Source: Donghicola eburneus
Lineage (GTDB): Bacteria; Pseudomonadota; Alphaproteobacteria; Rhodobacterales; Rhodobacteraceae
DNA length: 64,000 nucleotides
Assembly: GCF_900115865.1 (NCBI RefSeq)
Contig: NZ_FOXY01000016.1
Location: 1 to 64,000 of the forward strand
Reading direction: 5' to 3'
Part shown: in pieces, positions 34,144 through 42,861 of the stretch
How positions within the stretch are numbered: the first letter of the stretch is position 1
How the letters are laid out: every line of letters begins with the position of its first letter
Notes under the pieces: generated by a model
What the model saw: the letters and a program-made list of their open reading frames with translations, nothing else
What the model was told of the DNA's origin: nothing
Databases searched by the model: none
Made by a program: the position numbers and the translations under genes

Positions 34144-35064
34144 TTAGGTGCGCCGGATAGGCAGTTTTGCACGGCGTTCGCGATGAAAGATGTACAAACC
34201 TGCCCCGAAGATCACGATCGTGCCCAAGAGCGTTAGCTGATCCGGTACGTCGCCAAACATGAAAAACCCGATGAAGATCGCTCCAAGGATTTCAAGATAC
34301 TGGAAGGGGGCGAGAATGCTCGCCTCTGTCTGGCTGAACGCATAGGCAATGAGCAGGAACGTCGCCGCTGCCAGCGCGCCTGCCCCGATAAGTCCAAGCG
34401 TCATTTGCGGCGTCATCGCAGCTTGCATCGCGCCAAGGTCTGTTGTGATCAGCATGGTCACCAGCAACGTGAGGCAGGCATACAGCGAAGACCCCAGCTG
34501 GAATGTCAGAGCCGATGTCTGCCGGGTCGCTCGGCGTGTGGCGATCATGTTCAGCGCATAGCCAAATGCCGCTATAATCGGCAGGAAGACTGCAGGACCA
34601 AAGACCGCAAAATTCGGTCTCAGGATCAATAGCACACCCAACATACCAATTCCGATCGCCGCATAGCGATGAGGGCCGGGCTTTTCCCCAAGCATGAACC
34701 CCGCCAGCAAGGTGAGGAGCAGCGGCTCCACAAAGAAGATAGCGATCGCCGTTGCGATGGGCATAGCTTTGAAGGCCGCAATTAGGCACAGGCTTACGAC
34801 AGCGACGCATTGGCCGGACACAAAGGACCAGAGAGAAAACGCAGAGCCGCTCAGGCGGTGGCGTAGAAAGGCGAACGCACCCGCCAAAAAGATAGTCTGA
34901 ACGACGGCGCGGATCGCTGCGATTTGCGCGGGGGCAAGAAACTGGGTCAGATATTTCGAGATCGCATCGCCCATTGGCAAAAGAAACATGGCAACAGCCA
35001 TGACACCCATGCCGACAAAGGACGCAGAAGGTTGGCGCAGATGCGCCTGATCTAATTGAGACAT
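34144..35064 (-). CDS. EamA/DMT-family drug/metabolite transporter
   Basis: A 306-residue membrane protein with about ten hydrophobic segments arranged as two five-helix EamA repeats. Typical wording includes FVGMGVMAVAMFLLPMGDAI, the AAIRAVVQTIFL helix, and in the second repeat FQYLEILGAIFIGFFMFGDV, which matches the conserved end of EamA domains. AAGGAG precedes the ATG. Such proteins export metabolites or amino-acid derivatives; the substrate is unknown. A short basic cytoplasmic tail (HRERRAKLPIRRT) obeys the positive-inside rule. It is monocistronic. Confidence 0.92.
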   Translation of the reverse strand: MSQLDQAHLRQPSASFVGMGVMAVAMFLLPMGDAISKYLTQFLAPAQIAAIRAVVQTIFLAGAFAFLRHRLSGSAFSLWSFVSGQCVAVVSLCLIAAFKAMPIATAIAIFFVEPLLLTLLAGFMLGEKPGPHRYAAIGIGMLGVLLILRPNFAVFGPAVFLPIIAAFGYALNMIATRRATRQTSALTFQLGSSLYACLTLLVTMLITTDLGAMQAAMTPQMTLGLIGAGALAAATFLLIAYAFSQTEASILAPFQYLEILGAIFIGFFMFGDVPDQLTLLGTIVIFGAGLYIFHRERRAKLPIRRT

Positions 35065-35229
35065 CTCGAACTCCTTCGCCGCAGAATGTGCTGCGGCTCA
35101 AGATCCGGGCGTGCAGGACTGACTGAAAAAAGCGCATCGCGACGCCATCGCGGGCACGATCCGCCCTATTTCAGAGAAAGGGCATGTGTCAACGCCTAGT
35201 TGCTGTTGGGAAACATCAACCGATTATGG

Positions 35230-35511
35230 CTAGGAAGTTCTGGATCCGCGTTGGCGTCCCGTCGAAATACCTTCCGTAACAGCGCCGCGCCAGACGCTCG
35301 ACCCTTTGCATCGCGTGCAGATGCGATTTCCGAAGCCTTCGCTGGCAAAGGGTCTTTTACAGCTGAGGCAATGGCGTTCGGCGGGGGTGTCTGGTCGCGC
35401 CCGCTTCGTAGCATTGCCGTCGCGCCAGGTGCTGCCATCGTTTACTTTGTCCCTCGAAATTGGCTGCGTTTCAGCGCCACCATAGAAGTTAAGCGTATCG
35501 GCAGACTTCAT
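35230..35511 (-). CDS. small C4 zinc-ribbon protein
   Basis: A 93-residue protein. CLSCKRPFASEGFGNRICTRC (two CxxC pairs 14 residues apart, ~residues 48–68), followed by KGSSVWRGA, is a four-cysteine zinc ribbon found in small Rhodobacteraceae proteins. The rest is low-complexity and basic. Its ATG overlaps the TGA of the preceding gene (35508–35511), so the two are co-translated. An overlapping frame at 35196–35438 was discarded in its favour. A nucleic-acid-binding or regulatory role is possible but unproven. Confidence 0.65.
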   Translation of the reverse strand: MKSADTLNFYGGAETQPISRDKVNDGSTWRDGNATKRARPDTPAERHCLSCKRPFASEGFGNRICTRCKGSSVWRGAVTEGISTGRQRGSRTS

Positions 35512-35834
35512 TCACCGATACCCGGACGAGGACTGCCTGGCTGGGGTCCAGTCTCAGGTGCGCATATTGCGCGAGAGGTCAGTTTGATCGCAGAACGGGC
35601 ACGATATAGTGTCCTGATTTCGCTCTCAGAAACACCGTCGGCCCGCATAACGAGCTGTGTCATGGGGTCGGCTAGCATTCGCTCAACATAGACATCGGAG
35701 CGTTCCTTAGTACGGCGCTTGGGCGTAACAGATTTCGTGCAACCCTCCACGGTGTCGTGCGAAATGGCGGAGGTGGTCGCGATATACGCCGCTGCTATGC
35801 TGCGTATTGTGGTAGTATTGAGTGGATGGATCAT
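35508..35834 (-). CDS. hypothetical protein coupled to the zinc-ribbon gene
   Basis: A 108-residue protein beginning MIHPLNTTTIRSIAAAYIAT. The middle part (RTKERSDVYVERMLADPMTQ, LVMRADGVSESEIRTLYRAR) is predicted helical, and the end is Pro/Gly-rich. No known family was recognised. Support comes from the four-base overlap with the zinc-ribbon gene. The ribosome site is weak (GAGATAC). Confidence 0.45.
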   Translation of the reverse strand: MIHPLNTTTIRSIAAAYIATTSAISHDTVEGCTKSVTPKRRTKERSDVYVERMLADPMTQLVMRADGVSESEIRTLYRARSAIKLTSRAICAPETGPQPGSPRPGIGE

Positions 35835-35948
35835 TTTGTATCTCTATGAACAAAGGGAAGAAACGGGACTGGCTTTCGTCTGCCCCAAGGCTTCTTAGCG
35901 CTAGCGTCGCGCAACAAAGCCCGTGATTTTTGACGTGAATTTTTGTAG

Positions 35949-36818
35949 TTAGACGCCAAACGATAAAGAGATGTCTCTGGTCCAGACCTCGAAGCCAGAC
36001 AGCTTGCCCGGGCCGAACATATGCGTCAGCGGAACATCTGCTGCGTCCCTGCCGCGCGCCACCAGAATGCGTCCGATGCGCCGTTTGTTATTGCGCGGAT
36101 CAAAGACCCACCACTGGCCGTTTAGATAGACCTCCATCCATGCAGCGAAGTCATCCGGAGCGTGAGGCAGAGGTTCCCCGATTTCACTAAGGTAGCCGGT
36201 ACAATATCTGGCTGGAATGTTCATGCAACGACAGAGAGCGATCCCGAGGTGGGTGAAATCGCGGCAAACACCGTAGCCTCCAGCCAGCGTTTGCGAGGCC
36301 GTGCGGGTCGCATCGGCCTTCATGTAGTCAAAGATGATCGTATTGTGCACGTAGTCGCTGATGGCCTGAACACGCTCCCAGCCGGGGGCGAATTCTTCGA
36401 ACGTATCCCAAGCCAATTCCGACAGCAGGTCAGTGTCGCAATAGCGACTGCCCAAGAGGAAAACGAGTGTGTCCGAGGGCAGATCTTCAACTGCGTTCTG
36501 CTGTGCGTCCGGCCGATAGGGATCAGGTAGGCCGTTGTCGCGAAAGATACCGTCCGTGGTTAGCGTGAACTCGCCAGCAGGAGCCATCATGCGGGTGCAC
36601 CAATTGCCGAACCCATCGCGAAAGCTTTCGATCGGGACGCTTGGCTCAGTCCCCAGATGGTCTGCACGTTCCAGATCTCCGAAACGCGAATAGTGCACGT
36701 TCAGAAGAGCGATCAGCGGGGTCGGTTGAGTCAAAGTATGGGAGATCCTGCAACCGATATGCATGCGCAACGCCGCTGTGTTGTTTGTGCTTTGGTCTAA
36801 GTGCGCGTCCAGAGTCAT
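35949..36818 (-). CDS. transglutaminase-like protein with atypical catalytic His position
   Basis: About 289 residues. The N-terminal ~130 residues form the beta-sandwich usual in bacterial transglutaminase-like proteins. The core has the nucleophile Cys in LAGGYGVCRDFTHLGIALCR and the Asp in WWVFDPRNN. The segment normally written DFHAW.E.YL reads DDFAAWMEVYL, so the usual catalytic His is Ala. Related alphaproteobacterial sequences may share this change. Thiol-protease or transglutaminase activity is therefore uncertain. ATG 36818 (AAAGGACTGTCT upstream) is preferred to 36833. No functional partner lies next to it. Confidence 0.8.
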   Translation of the reverse strand: MTLDAHLDQSTNNTAALRMHIGCRISHTLTQPTPLIALLNVHYSRFGDLERADHLGTEPSVPIESFRDGFGNWCTRMMAPAGEFTLTTDGIFRDNGLPDPYRPDAQQNAVEDLPSDTLVFLLGSRYCDTDLLSELAWDTFEEFAPGWERVQAISDYVHNTIIFDYMKADATRTASQTLAGGYGVCRDFTHLGIALCRCMNIPARYCTGYLSEIGEPLPHAPDDFAAWMEVYLNGQWWVFDPRNNKRRIGRILVARGRDAADVPLTHMFGPGKLSGFEVWTRDISLSFGV

Positions 36819-36993
36819 AGACAGTCCTTTCAATCACCTCGACAGAGGTTGTTTCAGTGGTCCGACCACGGGTGCGGCAGAGCAGCTTTGCTCCGCATGC
36901 ATCCTCTTTGGGCGGCACACCGACGCCCTCGAGGAGCGTTCGAGTGTGGGCTTCGACCGCAGAAATTCGCACACAGTTAAAACGGCGTGCGCC

Positions 36994-37245
36994 TTAGGGC
37001 GCGACGGTTGGAACGTAGCCAGCTGACTTAGCCGCAACCACAAAAGCTCTGCGGGCTTCGGTCACGGAACTCATGCATTCCATCGCTGCTTCGATCTTCT
37101 CCAGCGCAACTTGGCGCGCGTCGTCGGCGACGGGCCATTTTCTGCGCAGCCAATGGCGCGCTTTTTCAATCGTGCTTAACCGTTCAAAGTCGTTTTCATC
37201 GTGAATTTGCAGGGCGATCGGGGTGCCCCATTGTATTTCAATCAT
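36994..37245 (-). CDS. DUF982-family small protein
   Basis: An 83-residue protein. KARHWLRRKWPVADDARQVALEKIE and SSVTEARRAFVVAAKSAGY are the hallmark words of DUF982, a family of short proteins abundant in rhizobia and Rhodobacteraceae, without established function. The ATG at 37245 has AAGGAC at the right distance; a TTG two codons earlier is less likely. It is separate from the small genes downstream. Confidence 0.85.
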   Translation of the reverse strand: MIEIQWGTPIALQIHDENDFERLSTIEKARHWLRRKWPVADDARQVALEKIEAAMECMSSVTEARRAFVVAAKSAGYVPTVAP

Positions 37246-37444
37246 AGTCAAGTCCTTGGTCTATGGAACGATCCCCTTCGGCTTGCCTGCTGGGGCAGCC
37301 TGCGTGTCATCCAAGATGATGAGGACTGGTGTGCCGAATACAGGGTTGAGTTCACCCTGTCACATCCGGCTTGGCTGTCGGCACGCGATAACGGCACCGG
37401 AGTCTTTGCTTCATCGGTCTACACATGGAGCGATAATTTGCAGA

Positions 37445-37609
37445 CTAGGTTGCTTTCTTGTCCGATTTTGTTTCGGATGCAGGTGTCTGCTCGGACACTA
37501 CAGCTTGGCGCTTCAAATCTCCGAACTTGCCACGGGTAGGCCGTTTTTTTGCAGGCGTACTCAGAAAATCCTTGAGATCAAGCTGCTTCTTCGGCTGGGA
37601 ATAGCCCAT
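37445..37609 (-). CDS. small lysine-rich protein downstream of the cold-shock unit
   Basis: A 54-residue basic protein (start MGYSQPKKQLDLKDFLSTPA, end ETKSDKKAT). AGGAGACGGAA precedes ATG 37609, which decides the start; the longer open frame above has no ribosome site. It lies about 130 bases after the small partner of the cold-shock gene and shares its Lys/Ala/Ser/Thr-rich character, so it may belong to the same unit. No family was recognised. Confidence 0.55.
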   Translation of the reverse strand: MGYSQPKKQLDLKDFLSTPAKKRPTRGKFGDLKRQAVVSEQTPASETKSDKKAT

Positions 37610-37742
37610 TTCCGTCTCCTTATGTCGTTTGGGAATTCCCGCACGGACACATTTAGAAATGTTGTACGGGTCGTGTCGCGGACAGACCAAGGTGAACGTG
37701 GTCAGTCCATGGTGGCCTGATCGCGTTTTTCGCGGGCAACCT

Positions 37743-37940
37743 TCAGCCGCGACGTTTTTCGGCGCTGGCTTGCTCTTCATCGTTCAGAAGCCGTTTGGCA
37801 GTCTCTGCAGTCTTGTCGAGCGCAGAGACAGGCGCAGCCGTTTTGGCCTTGGACGCAGAAACGCTGGGTGCCAAAGGCATCCCACCGTTTCCTCCTTGCG
37901 CCGGAACACTTGCTAGAAGGTCTTTAAACGTCGAGTTCAC
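37743..37940 (-). CDS. small alanine-rich protein coupled to the cold-shock gene
   Basis: A 65-residue protein (MNSTFKDLLASVPAQGGNGG … EEQASAEKRRG). Its GTG start overlaps the TGA of the cold-shock gene (GTGA, 37937–37940), so it is translated from the same message. Residues ~27–60 are a charged, Ala-rich, probably helical or disordered stretch. No family was recognised. The coupling suggests a role in cold or RNA-related stress, which is inference. Confidence 0.6.
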   Translation of the reverse strand: MNSTFKDLLASVPAQGGNGGMPLAPSVSASKAKTAAPVSALDKTAETAKRLLNDEEQASAEKRRG

Positions 37941-38143
37941 GCAAGTGCTAAGTTAGACGCGGATTCGCGACCATCACGGCCGGTCTCGATGTCAAAGGTC
38001 ACAGCCTGATTGTCTTCGATGTGGCTGATTCCTGCGCGTTCAACCGCAGAAATATGCAAGAACACGTCTTTGCTTCCATGTTCGGGCTGAATGAAGCCGA
38101 AGCCTTTGGTGGTGTTGAACCATTTCACGGTGCCATTGGCCAT
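37937..38143 (-). CDS. csp: cold-shock domain protein (CspA family)
   Basis: A 68-residue single OB-fold. NGTVKWFNTTKGFGFIQPEH carries RNP1 (KGFGFI), and KDVFLHISAV carries RNP2 (VFLHIS); the end (AVTFDIETGRDGRESASNLA) is typical. It binds single-stranded RNA/DNA as an RNA chaperone. It is followed, with a four-base overlap, by a small Ala-rich gene, an uncommon arrangement for csp genes. AGGAGAACACGGAT precedes the ATG. Confidence 0.95.
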   Translation of the reverse strand: MANGTVKWFNTTKGFGFIQPEHGSKDVFLHISAVERAGISHIEDNQAVTFDIETGRDGRESASNLALA

Positions 38144-38430
38144 ATCCGTGTTCTCCTATAATATCGCTGCCCGCTACACTGCGACAGCTTGGCGTCGTCG
38201 ATCCAAGTCGATCAACCGAAACCAAGGTTGTGGCGGCGGTAAAGCGAAGAGAAGTAACCTCAGCATCTCTGACATGGGCCTTCCATGTGCTTATTACAAG
38301 AAGCATTTGTGAATTGTCGAGAATTCAACGAAAGAAACGGGAGCGCTAGCAGGAATGCCCTGTCTCGGTCACCCGGCCCGAGATGTAACTGCCAAACAAG
38401 TATTCTAGCAAAACCCGTTGCCCAAATCGA

Positions 38431-39444
38431 TCACGCGGTATCGCGAACGACCAGCTGCCCCAAAAAAGTTTTATCAAGATTTGTGTCCTGTTCGCTCTCC
38501 AAGACGTCAACCAGATATTCTGCCATTTCAGTGATTGGCTGGCGGTAGGTCGTGAGCCTGTAATTCAGGGTCTCAGCCAACGGAACATCGTCAAAACCGA
38601 TGACCGCTATGTCTTCGGGAACACGTAGCTTCAGAGTATGCCGTATGGTATCAATCGCGCCGATAGCCAAGGCGTCGTTTTCGCAGACAATGATATCCGG
38701 CAGCGTATCCTTGGGCCTATTGCACAGCGCTTGGCGGACGATTTCCGAAGATAGCATCGGGTCATATTTGCTGACGGAAAAGACCTCTGGCGCGTAGTTC
38801 TGACGTTCTTTCCAAAAGCAGCAGAAGGTTTCTTTGCGGCGCAGATGGGCCGAATAGGTGCGGGGACCCGCCAGATACAGGGGGCGCTTGTAGCCTTTGC
38901 TCTCGACGTAATGCGCGATCTCGGTTGTAGCGGCTTCGTCATCGACGGCGATAGAGATTGTGTCCGGCGAATTCGATGTGCGCGCAAAAATGATGAGCTT
39001 TCTAAAGCGCCGCGCCGATTGAGCGGCCGAAAGTACCTCGTCGTCGAACTGGATACCAATCAGGATCGTCGCGTCCACGCGCCGCTGGCTGGCATTGAGC
39101 AGCGCGGATCCGGCGTCGGCACGATCAAGGGTGTTTACCAGCAAGCTGTCCCACCCCCGTTTGCGCATAATACGCGTAATCCGCTCGAGCATGACCAGCT
39201 TGTGTGGGTTGGCGAAATCGTCGATCAGCAACGCGGCAAGGTTCGACCGATCCGAGGCGAGCGACGCAGCCCGCAGGTCCGGCAGGTAGCCCATTTCCGT
39301 CGCAGCCTTCATCACTTTTTCACGGGTTTTGGGCGAGATGGACGCATCCCGTTTGAACGCGCGATTGACGGTCCAACGCGACACACCCGCCGCGGCAGCA
39401 ACGTCGTCTGCAGTGATGTTTTCGGGCAGTCCTTGCTTCTTCAA
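38431..39444 (-). CDS. LacI-family regulator of the inositol operon
   Basis: A 337-residue regulator. The N-terminal HTH plus hinge (TADDVAAAAGVSRWTVNRAF … YLPDLRAASLASDRS) is typical LacI/GalR, and the remainder is a periplasmic-binding-like sensor domain (NLAALLIDDFANPH; IIVCENDALAIGAIDTIRH; VIGFDDVPLAETLNYRLTTY). It is divergent from the inositol catabolic operon. Two TGCAC-N4-GTGCA operators lie in the shared intergenic region, the half-site type bound by LacI proteins. Repression of the iol genes, relieved by inositol or a catabolite, is the likely role. Inositol clusters in other alphaproteobacteria more often use RpiR-type IolR, so this is an alternative regulator. Confidence 0.9.
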   Translation of the reverse strand: MKKQGLPENITADDVAAAAGVSRWTVNRAFKRDASISPKTREKVMKAATEMGYLPDLRAASLASDRSNLAALLIDDFANPHKLVMLERITRIMRKRGWDSLLVNTLDRADAGSALLNASQRRVDATILIGIQFDDEVLSAAQSARRFRKLIIFARTSNSPDTISIAVDDEAATTEIAHYVESKGYKRPLYLAGPRTYSAHLRRKETFCCFWKERQNYAPEVFSVSKYDPMLSSEIVRQALCNRPKDTLPDIIVCENDALAIGAIDTIRHTLKLRVPEDIAVIGFDDVPLAETLNYRLTTYRQPITEMAEYLVDVLESEQDTNLDKTFLGQLVVRDTA

Positions 39445-39563
39445 TGCTCATCCCTTCGCCGATTGAAAACGCGTGTAATGCAGTTTGGCGCAGAAAAATA
39501 GTGGGCAAAGTGTGGGGGTGCATGCGGCAGATCGGTCACGCGTGCTCGCAATTGGCAAAAAAA

Positions 39564-39601
39564 TGCACGCGTGTGCAAAAACAGTTTGCACACGGGTGCA
39601 A
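39564..39601. promoter_or_regulatory. two LacI-type operators before iolG
   Basis: TGCAC-GCGT-GTGCA (39564–39577) and TTGCAC-ACGG-GTGCAA (39586–39601) are perfect dyads whose centres are 23 bases apart, about two helical turns. They lie 59–96 bases upstream of the iolG start, in the intergenic region shared with the lacI gene. Confidence 0.75.
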
Positions 39602-39659
39602 GGCGTGTATGACTACTGGTCAGCAAGGCGCGGCGTCGAGTCGCACACGGGAGGAAAAT

Positions 39660-40652
39660 ATGCTGAAAGTTGGTTTGCTCGGCGCTGGCCGTATTGGTCA
39701 GGTGCATGCTGTGAATATTGCGGGAAATCTGCGCTCGACACTGGTGGCGGTCGCGGACGTCTATCCCGAAGCAGCAGAGATTTTGGCAGCGAAATACGGT
39801 GCAGAAGCCCGCTCGGTCAATGACGTGCTGAACGATCCGGACATTGACGCGGTCCTGATTGCCTCCTCGACCGATACCCATTCCGATCTGATCGAAGCGG
39901 CGACCGCAGCGGGCAAAGCCGTGCTGTGTGAAAAGCCTGTCGATCTGTCTCTAGAGCGGGCAAAAGCATGCCTTGAGGCCGCAGCGCAAACGGGCAAGCC
40001 TGTCATGATCGGCTTCAATCGCCGCTTTGATCCGAACTTTGGCGCGCTCAAAGCCGCCTCTGCTGCGGGCGAAATTGGCAAAGCAGAGCTGTTGTCGATC
40101 ACATCCTTCGACCCCGCGCCGCCGCCCGTTAGCTACATCAAGGTCTCTGGCGGCCTTTTCCGCGATATGATGATCCATGACTTTGACATGGCGAATTTTG
40201 TGATGGGCGACCGGCCAGTGTCCATTCGCGCTGTCGGTAGTTCGATTGTCGACCCCGAGATTGGCGAGGCGGGCGACGTTGACACAGCCGTTGTCACCAT
40301 GACTTACGCGGACGGCAAAATTGCTGTGATCAAGAACAGCCGCCGTGCGGTCTACGGCTACGATCAGCGTGTTGAACTGCTGGGGTCCGAAGGCTTGCTG
40401 CAGGCAGAAAACATGTTGGAAAACACCGTGGTCAAATCGACCACCGCTGGTGTTGCGTCGGCCAAACCTACCTACTTTTTCTTAGAGCGGTACATGCCTG
40501 CTTATGCGGTGGAGTGGGAGGCGTTTGTCGCGGCCGTGCTTGATGGCGCACCAATGCCTGTCACGCTCGAGGACGGCATCGCGGCGCTCGCTATGGCCGA
40601 GGCCGCAACCGAGTCCGCGAAATCCGGTCAAGCTGTCGAGGTGACCTACTAA
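39660..40652 (+). CDS. iolG: inositol 2-dehydrogenase
   Basis: A 330-residue Gfo/Idh/MocA oxidoreductase. The N-terminal Rossmann domain starts MLKVGLLGAGRIGQVHAVNI (GxGxxG). The conserved lysine lies in CEKPVDLSLERAK (EKP) and the catalytic D-x3-H-type segment in RDMMIHDFDMANFVMGD. It oxidises myo-inositol to scyllo-inosose with NAD+, the first catabolic step. ATG 39660 with GGGAGGAAAAT is chosen; the frame is open upstream through the operator region. It is the first gene of the operon. Confidence 0.92.
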   Translation: MLKVGLLGAGRIGQVHAVNIAGNLRSTLVAVADVYPEAAEILAAKYGAEARSVNDVLNDPDIDAVLIASSTDTHSDLIEAATAAGKAVLCEKPVDLSLERAKACLEAAAQTGKPVMIGFNRRFDPNFGALKAASAAGEIGKAELLSITSFDPAPPPVSYIKVSGGLFRDMMIHDFDMANFVMGDRPVSIRAVGSSIVDPEIGEAGDVDTAVVTMTYADGKIAVIKNSRRAVYGYDQRVELLGSEGLLQAENMLENTVVKSTTAGVASAKPTYFFLERYMPAYAVEWEAFVAAVLDGAPMPVTLEDGIAALAMAEAATESAKSGQAVEVTY

Positions 40653-40772
40653 GTCAGAGAATTCGTCTGCCAGCCCAAAGGAGGGGGCTGGTGGGCCATG
40701 GAATTCGGCACGGAGACACCCGTGCGGAATATCGGCGAAATATGCGCCATATCACCATTTGGGAGGAATAAC

Positions 40773-41693
40773 ATGAACAAGCTACTTGCATCTGTTGCGA
40801 CCGCAGCGACCCTGATCGCAGCGCCCGCGATGGCGACCGACATTATCGTCGTCGCCCACGGTCAGGCAAATGACCCGTTCTGGTCAGTGGTCAAAAACGG
40901 TGTGGAAAAGGCGGCCGAGCACACGGGTGCCAATGTTGATTTCCGCTCTCCCGAGACCTTCGACATGGTCCAGATGAGCCAGCTGATCGACGCCGCTGTG
41001 AACCAAGAGCCTGATGGGCTTGTCGTATCGATCCCCGACGCGGATGCGCTTGGGCCGTCGATCAAGCGCGCAGTCGAGGCAGGCATCCCTGTGATCTCGA
41101 TGAACTCTGGCTCGGACGTGGCCGAAGAACTGGGTGCGCTGCTGCACGTTGGTCAATCCGAATTTGACGCGGGTCTTGCCGCGGGCAAGAAGCTGGCCGA
41201 AATGGGCGGCACCAAAGGCATCTGTGTGAACCAAGAAGTGGGCAACGTCTCGCTCGACCTGCGCTGCGAAGGTTTCGCAGAGGGCTTCGGCCAAGAGGTT
41301 ACCGTCATCCCCACCATGAACGATCCGACCGAAGTTGAATCTAAAGTCCGCGCGGCTCTGGAAGCAGATGAAGATGTCGACACCGTTCTGGGTCTGGGTG
41401 CGAGCCTTGTTGGTGAGCCTGCAGTCGCTGCGGTTCAGGCGATTGGCCGTGACGACGTTCTGGTCGCGTCTTTCGATCTGTCGGCAGGCTTTCTTGAGGC
41501 CGTGTCCGAAGGTAACGCCGCATTCGCGATTGACCAGCAGCAATTCCTGCAGGGTTATTTGCCTGTCGTCTTCCTTGCGATGAACGCGGAATACGGTCTG
41601 GTGCCCGGCGGCGACGTGCCCTCGGGTCCGAACCTTGTGACCCAAGATGCTGCGGCGCAGGTAATCGACCTGTCCGCGCAGGGCATCCGCTAA
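40773..41693 (+). CDS. ibpA: inositol ABC transporter, periplasmic binding protein
   Basis: A 306-residue protein with a signal peptide (MNKLLASVATAATLIAAPAMA) and a type I periplasmic sugar-binding fold (IIVVAHGQANDPFWSVVKNG; GLVVSIPDADALGPSIKRAV; VISMNSGSDVAEELG). Similar proteins bind myo-inositol in Caulobacter-type clusters. GGGAGGAATAAC precedes the ATG. The permease and ATPase genes follow immediately. The assignment to inositol rests on operon context. Confidence 0.88.
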   Translation: MNKLLASVATAATLIAAPAMATDIIVVAHGQANDPFWSVVKNGVEKAAEHTGANVDFRSPETFDMVQMSQLIDAAVNQEPDGLVVSIPDADALGPSIKRAVEAGIPVISMNSGSDVAEELGALLHVGQSEFDAGLAAGKKLAEMGGTKGICVNQEVGNVSLDLRCEGFAEGFGQEVTVIPTMNDPTEVESKVRAALEADEDVDTVLGLGASLVGEPAVAAVQAIGRDDVLVASFDLSAGFLEAVSEGNAAFAIDQQQFLQGYLPVVFLAMNAEYGLVPGGDVPSGPNLVTQDAAAQVIDLSAQGIR

Positions 41694-41753
41694 TTCACTT
41701 TTTGCCGGGCTGCGGTATAGTCGCGGCCCGGTCTTTCATACCGGGAGGAAACC

Positions 41754-42860
41754 ATGCCAACGGACGCCAGCATTTCGGCGGACGAACGGATCAAATCCGA
41801 GTCCTTTACAACTAGAATGATGAAGCGCCCTGAATTGGGAGCAATCGGCGGTGTGATCCTTGTCACCGTTTTCTTTTTGATCACAGCTGACAGCGCGATG
41901 TTCACCCTGTCGGGGATCATGAACTTTATGACGCCAGCGGCGCAGCTTGGCATTCTCGGGATCGCTGCGGCGATGCTGATGATTGGCGGTGAATTTGACC
42001 TCTCGATCGGCTCTATGGTCGCCTTTGCCGGTATGATTTTCGGTGTGTTCACCGTGAACCTTGGTCTGCCGCTGATCGTGGCCATTCCCTTTACCTTGGC
42101 ATTCGCTGCCGCCATCGGTGCCGTGAACGGGATGATTGTGATCCGGACCGGCCTGCCGTCCTTTATCGTGACGCTTGCGGGGCTGTTCATTCTGCGCGGC
42201 GCATCTCTGGTCGGTCTCAAGCTCTTTACCGGCGGCTCCACCCAGCTGCGCGGTGTGCGCGATGCGGTCGAGGGCGATATGCTGGCGCCCATCTTCTCGG
42301 GCGAGGCGTTCGGCTTCTTGTTTTCGTGGCTGGCCCAAATGGGTCTGATCGAAACCTTTAAATCCGGCGCGCCCAAAGTGCCTGGCATCCCGGTTGAAAT
42401 CCTGTGGTTCATCGCGCTGGCGTTGGTTGCGACCTATGTGCTGCTGCGCACCTCTGCGGGCAACTGGATCTTTGCGACTGGCGGTGACAGCAACGCGGCG
42501 AAAAACTCGGGTGTCCCTGTCACGCGCGTCAAAATCTCTTTGTTCATGCTGACGGCAATGGCTGCGGCGCTGGTCGCGATCATCACCGTGATTGACGCTG
42601 GTTCGACCGACGCCCGCCGCGGTTTCATGAAAGAATTCGAAGCGATCATCACAGCCGTCATAGGCGGATGCCTTCTGACAGGCGGCTACGGTTCGGCGAT
42701 CGGCGCGTTCTTTGGCGCGATCATCTTTGGCATGGTGACCATTGGTCTGACCTACACCAATTTCGATCAGGACTGGTTCCAAGTCTTCCTTGGCGGGATG
42801 CTGCTCTTGGCCGTGGTGTTCAACAACGTGATCCGCAAACGTGTGACGGGGGAACGCTGA
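41754..42860 (+). CDS. iatP: inositol ABC transporter, permease
   Basis: A 368-residue RbsC-type inner-membrane permease with about nine to ten hydrophobic segments. Motifs include [18 protein letters not shown] and [20 protein letters not shown], then [20 protein letters not shown] near the C-terminus, all characteristic of the BPD_transp_2 family. It forms the channel for the substrate delivered by the upstream binding protein. Only one base separates its stop from the ATPase gene. Confidence 0.92.
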   Translation: MPTDASISADERIKSESFTTRMMKRPELGAIGGVILVTVFFLITADSAMFTLSGIMNFMTPAAQLGILGIAAAMLMIGGEFDLSIGSMVAFAGMIFGVFTVNLGLPLIVAIPFTLAFAAAIGAVNGMIVIRTGLPSFIVTLAGLFILRGASLVGLKLFTGGSTQLRGVRDAVEGDMLAPIFSGEAFGFLFSWLAQMGLIETFKSGAPKVPGIPVEILWFIALALVATYVLLRTSAGNWIFATGGDSNAAKNSGVPVTRVKISLFMLTAMAAALVAIITVIDAGSTDARRGFMKEFEAIITAVIGGCLLTGGYGSAIGAFFGAIIFGMVTIGLTYTNFDQDWFQVFLGGMLLLAVVFNNVIRKRVTGER

Positions 42861-42861
42861 T

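Noticed and set aside
33918-34160. 80-residue plus-strand frame
   Set aside because: No ribosome site or motif, and it runs into the end of the convergent transporter gene.
35196-35438. 80-residue minus-strand frame overlapping the zinc-ribbon gene
   Set aside because: It shares DNA with the better-supported zinc-ribbon frame, which has the CxxC pairs and stop/start coupling.
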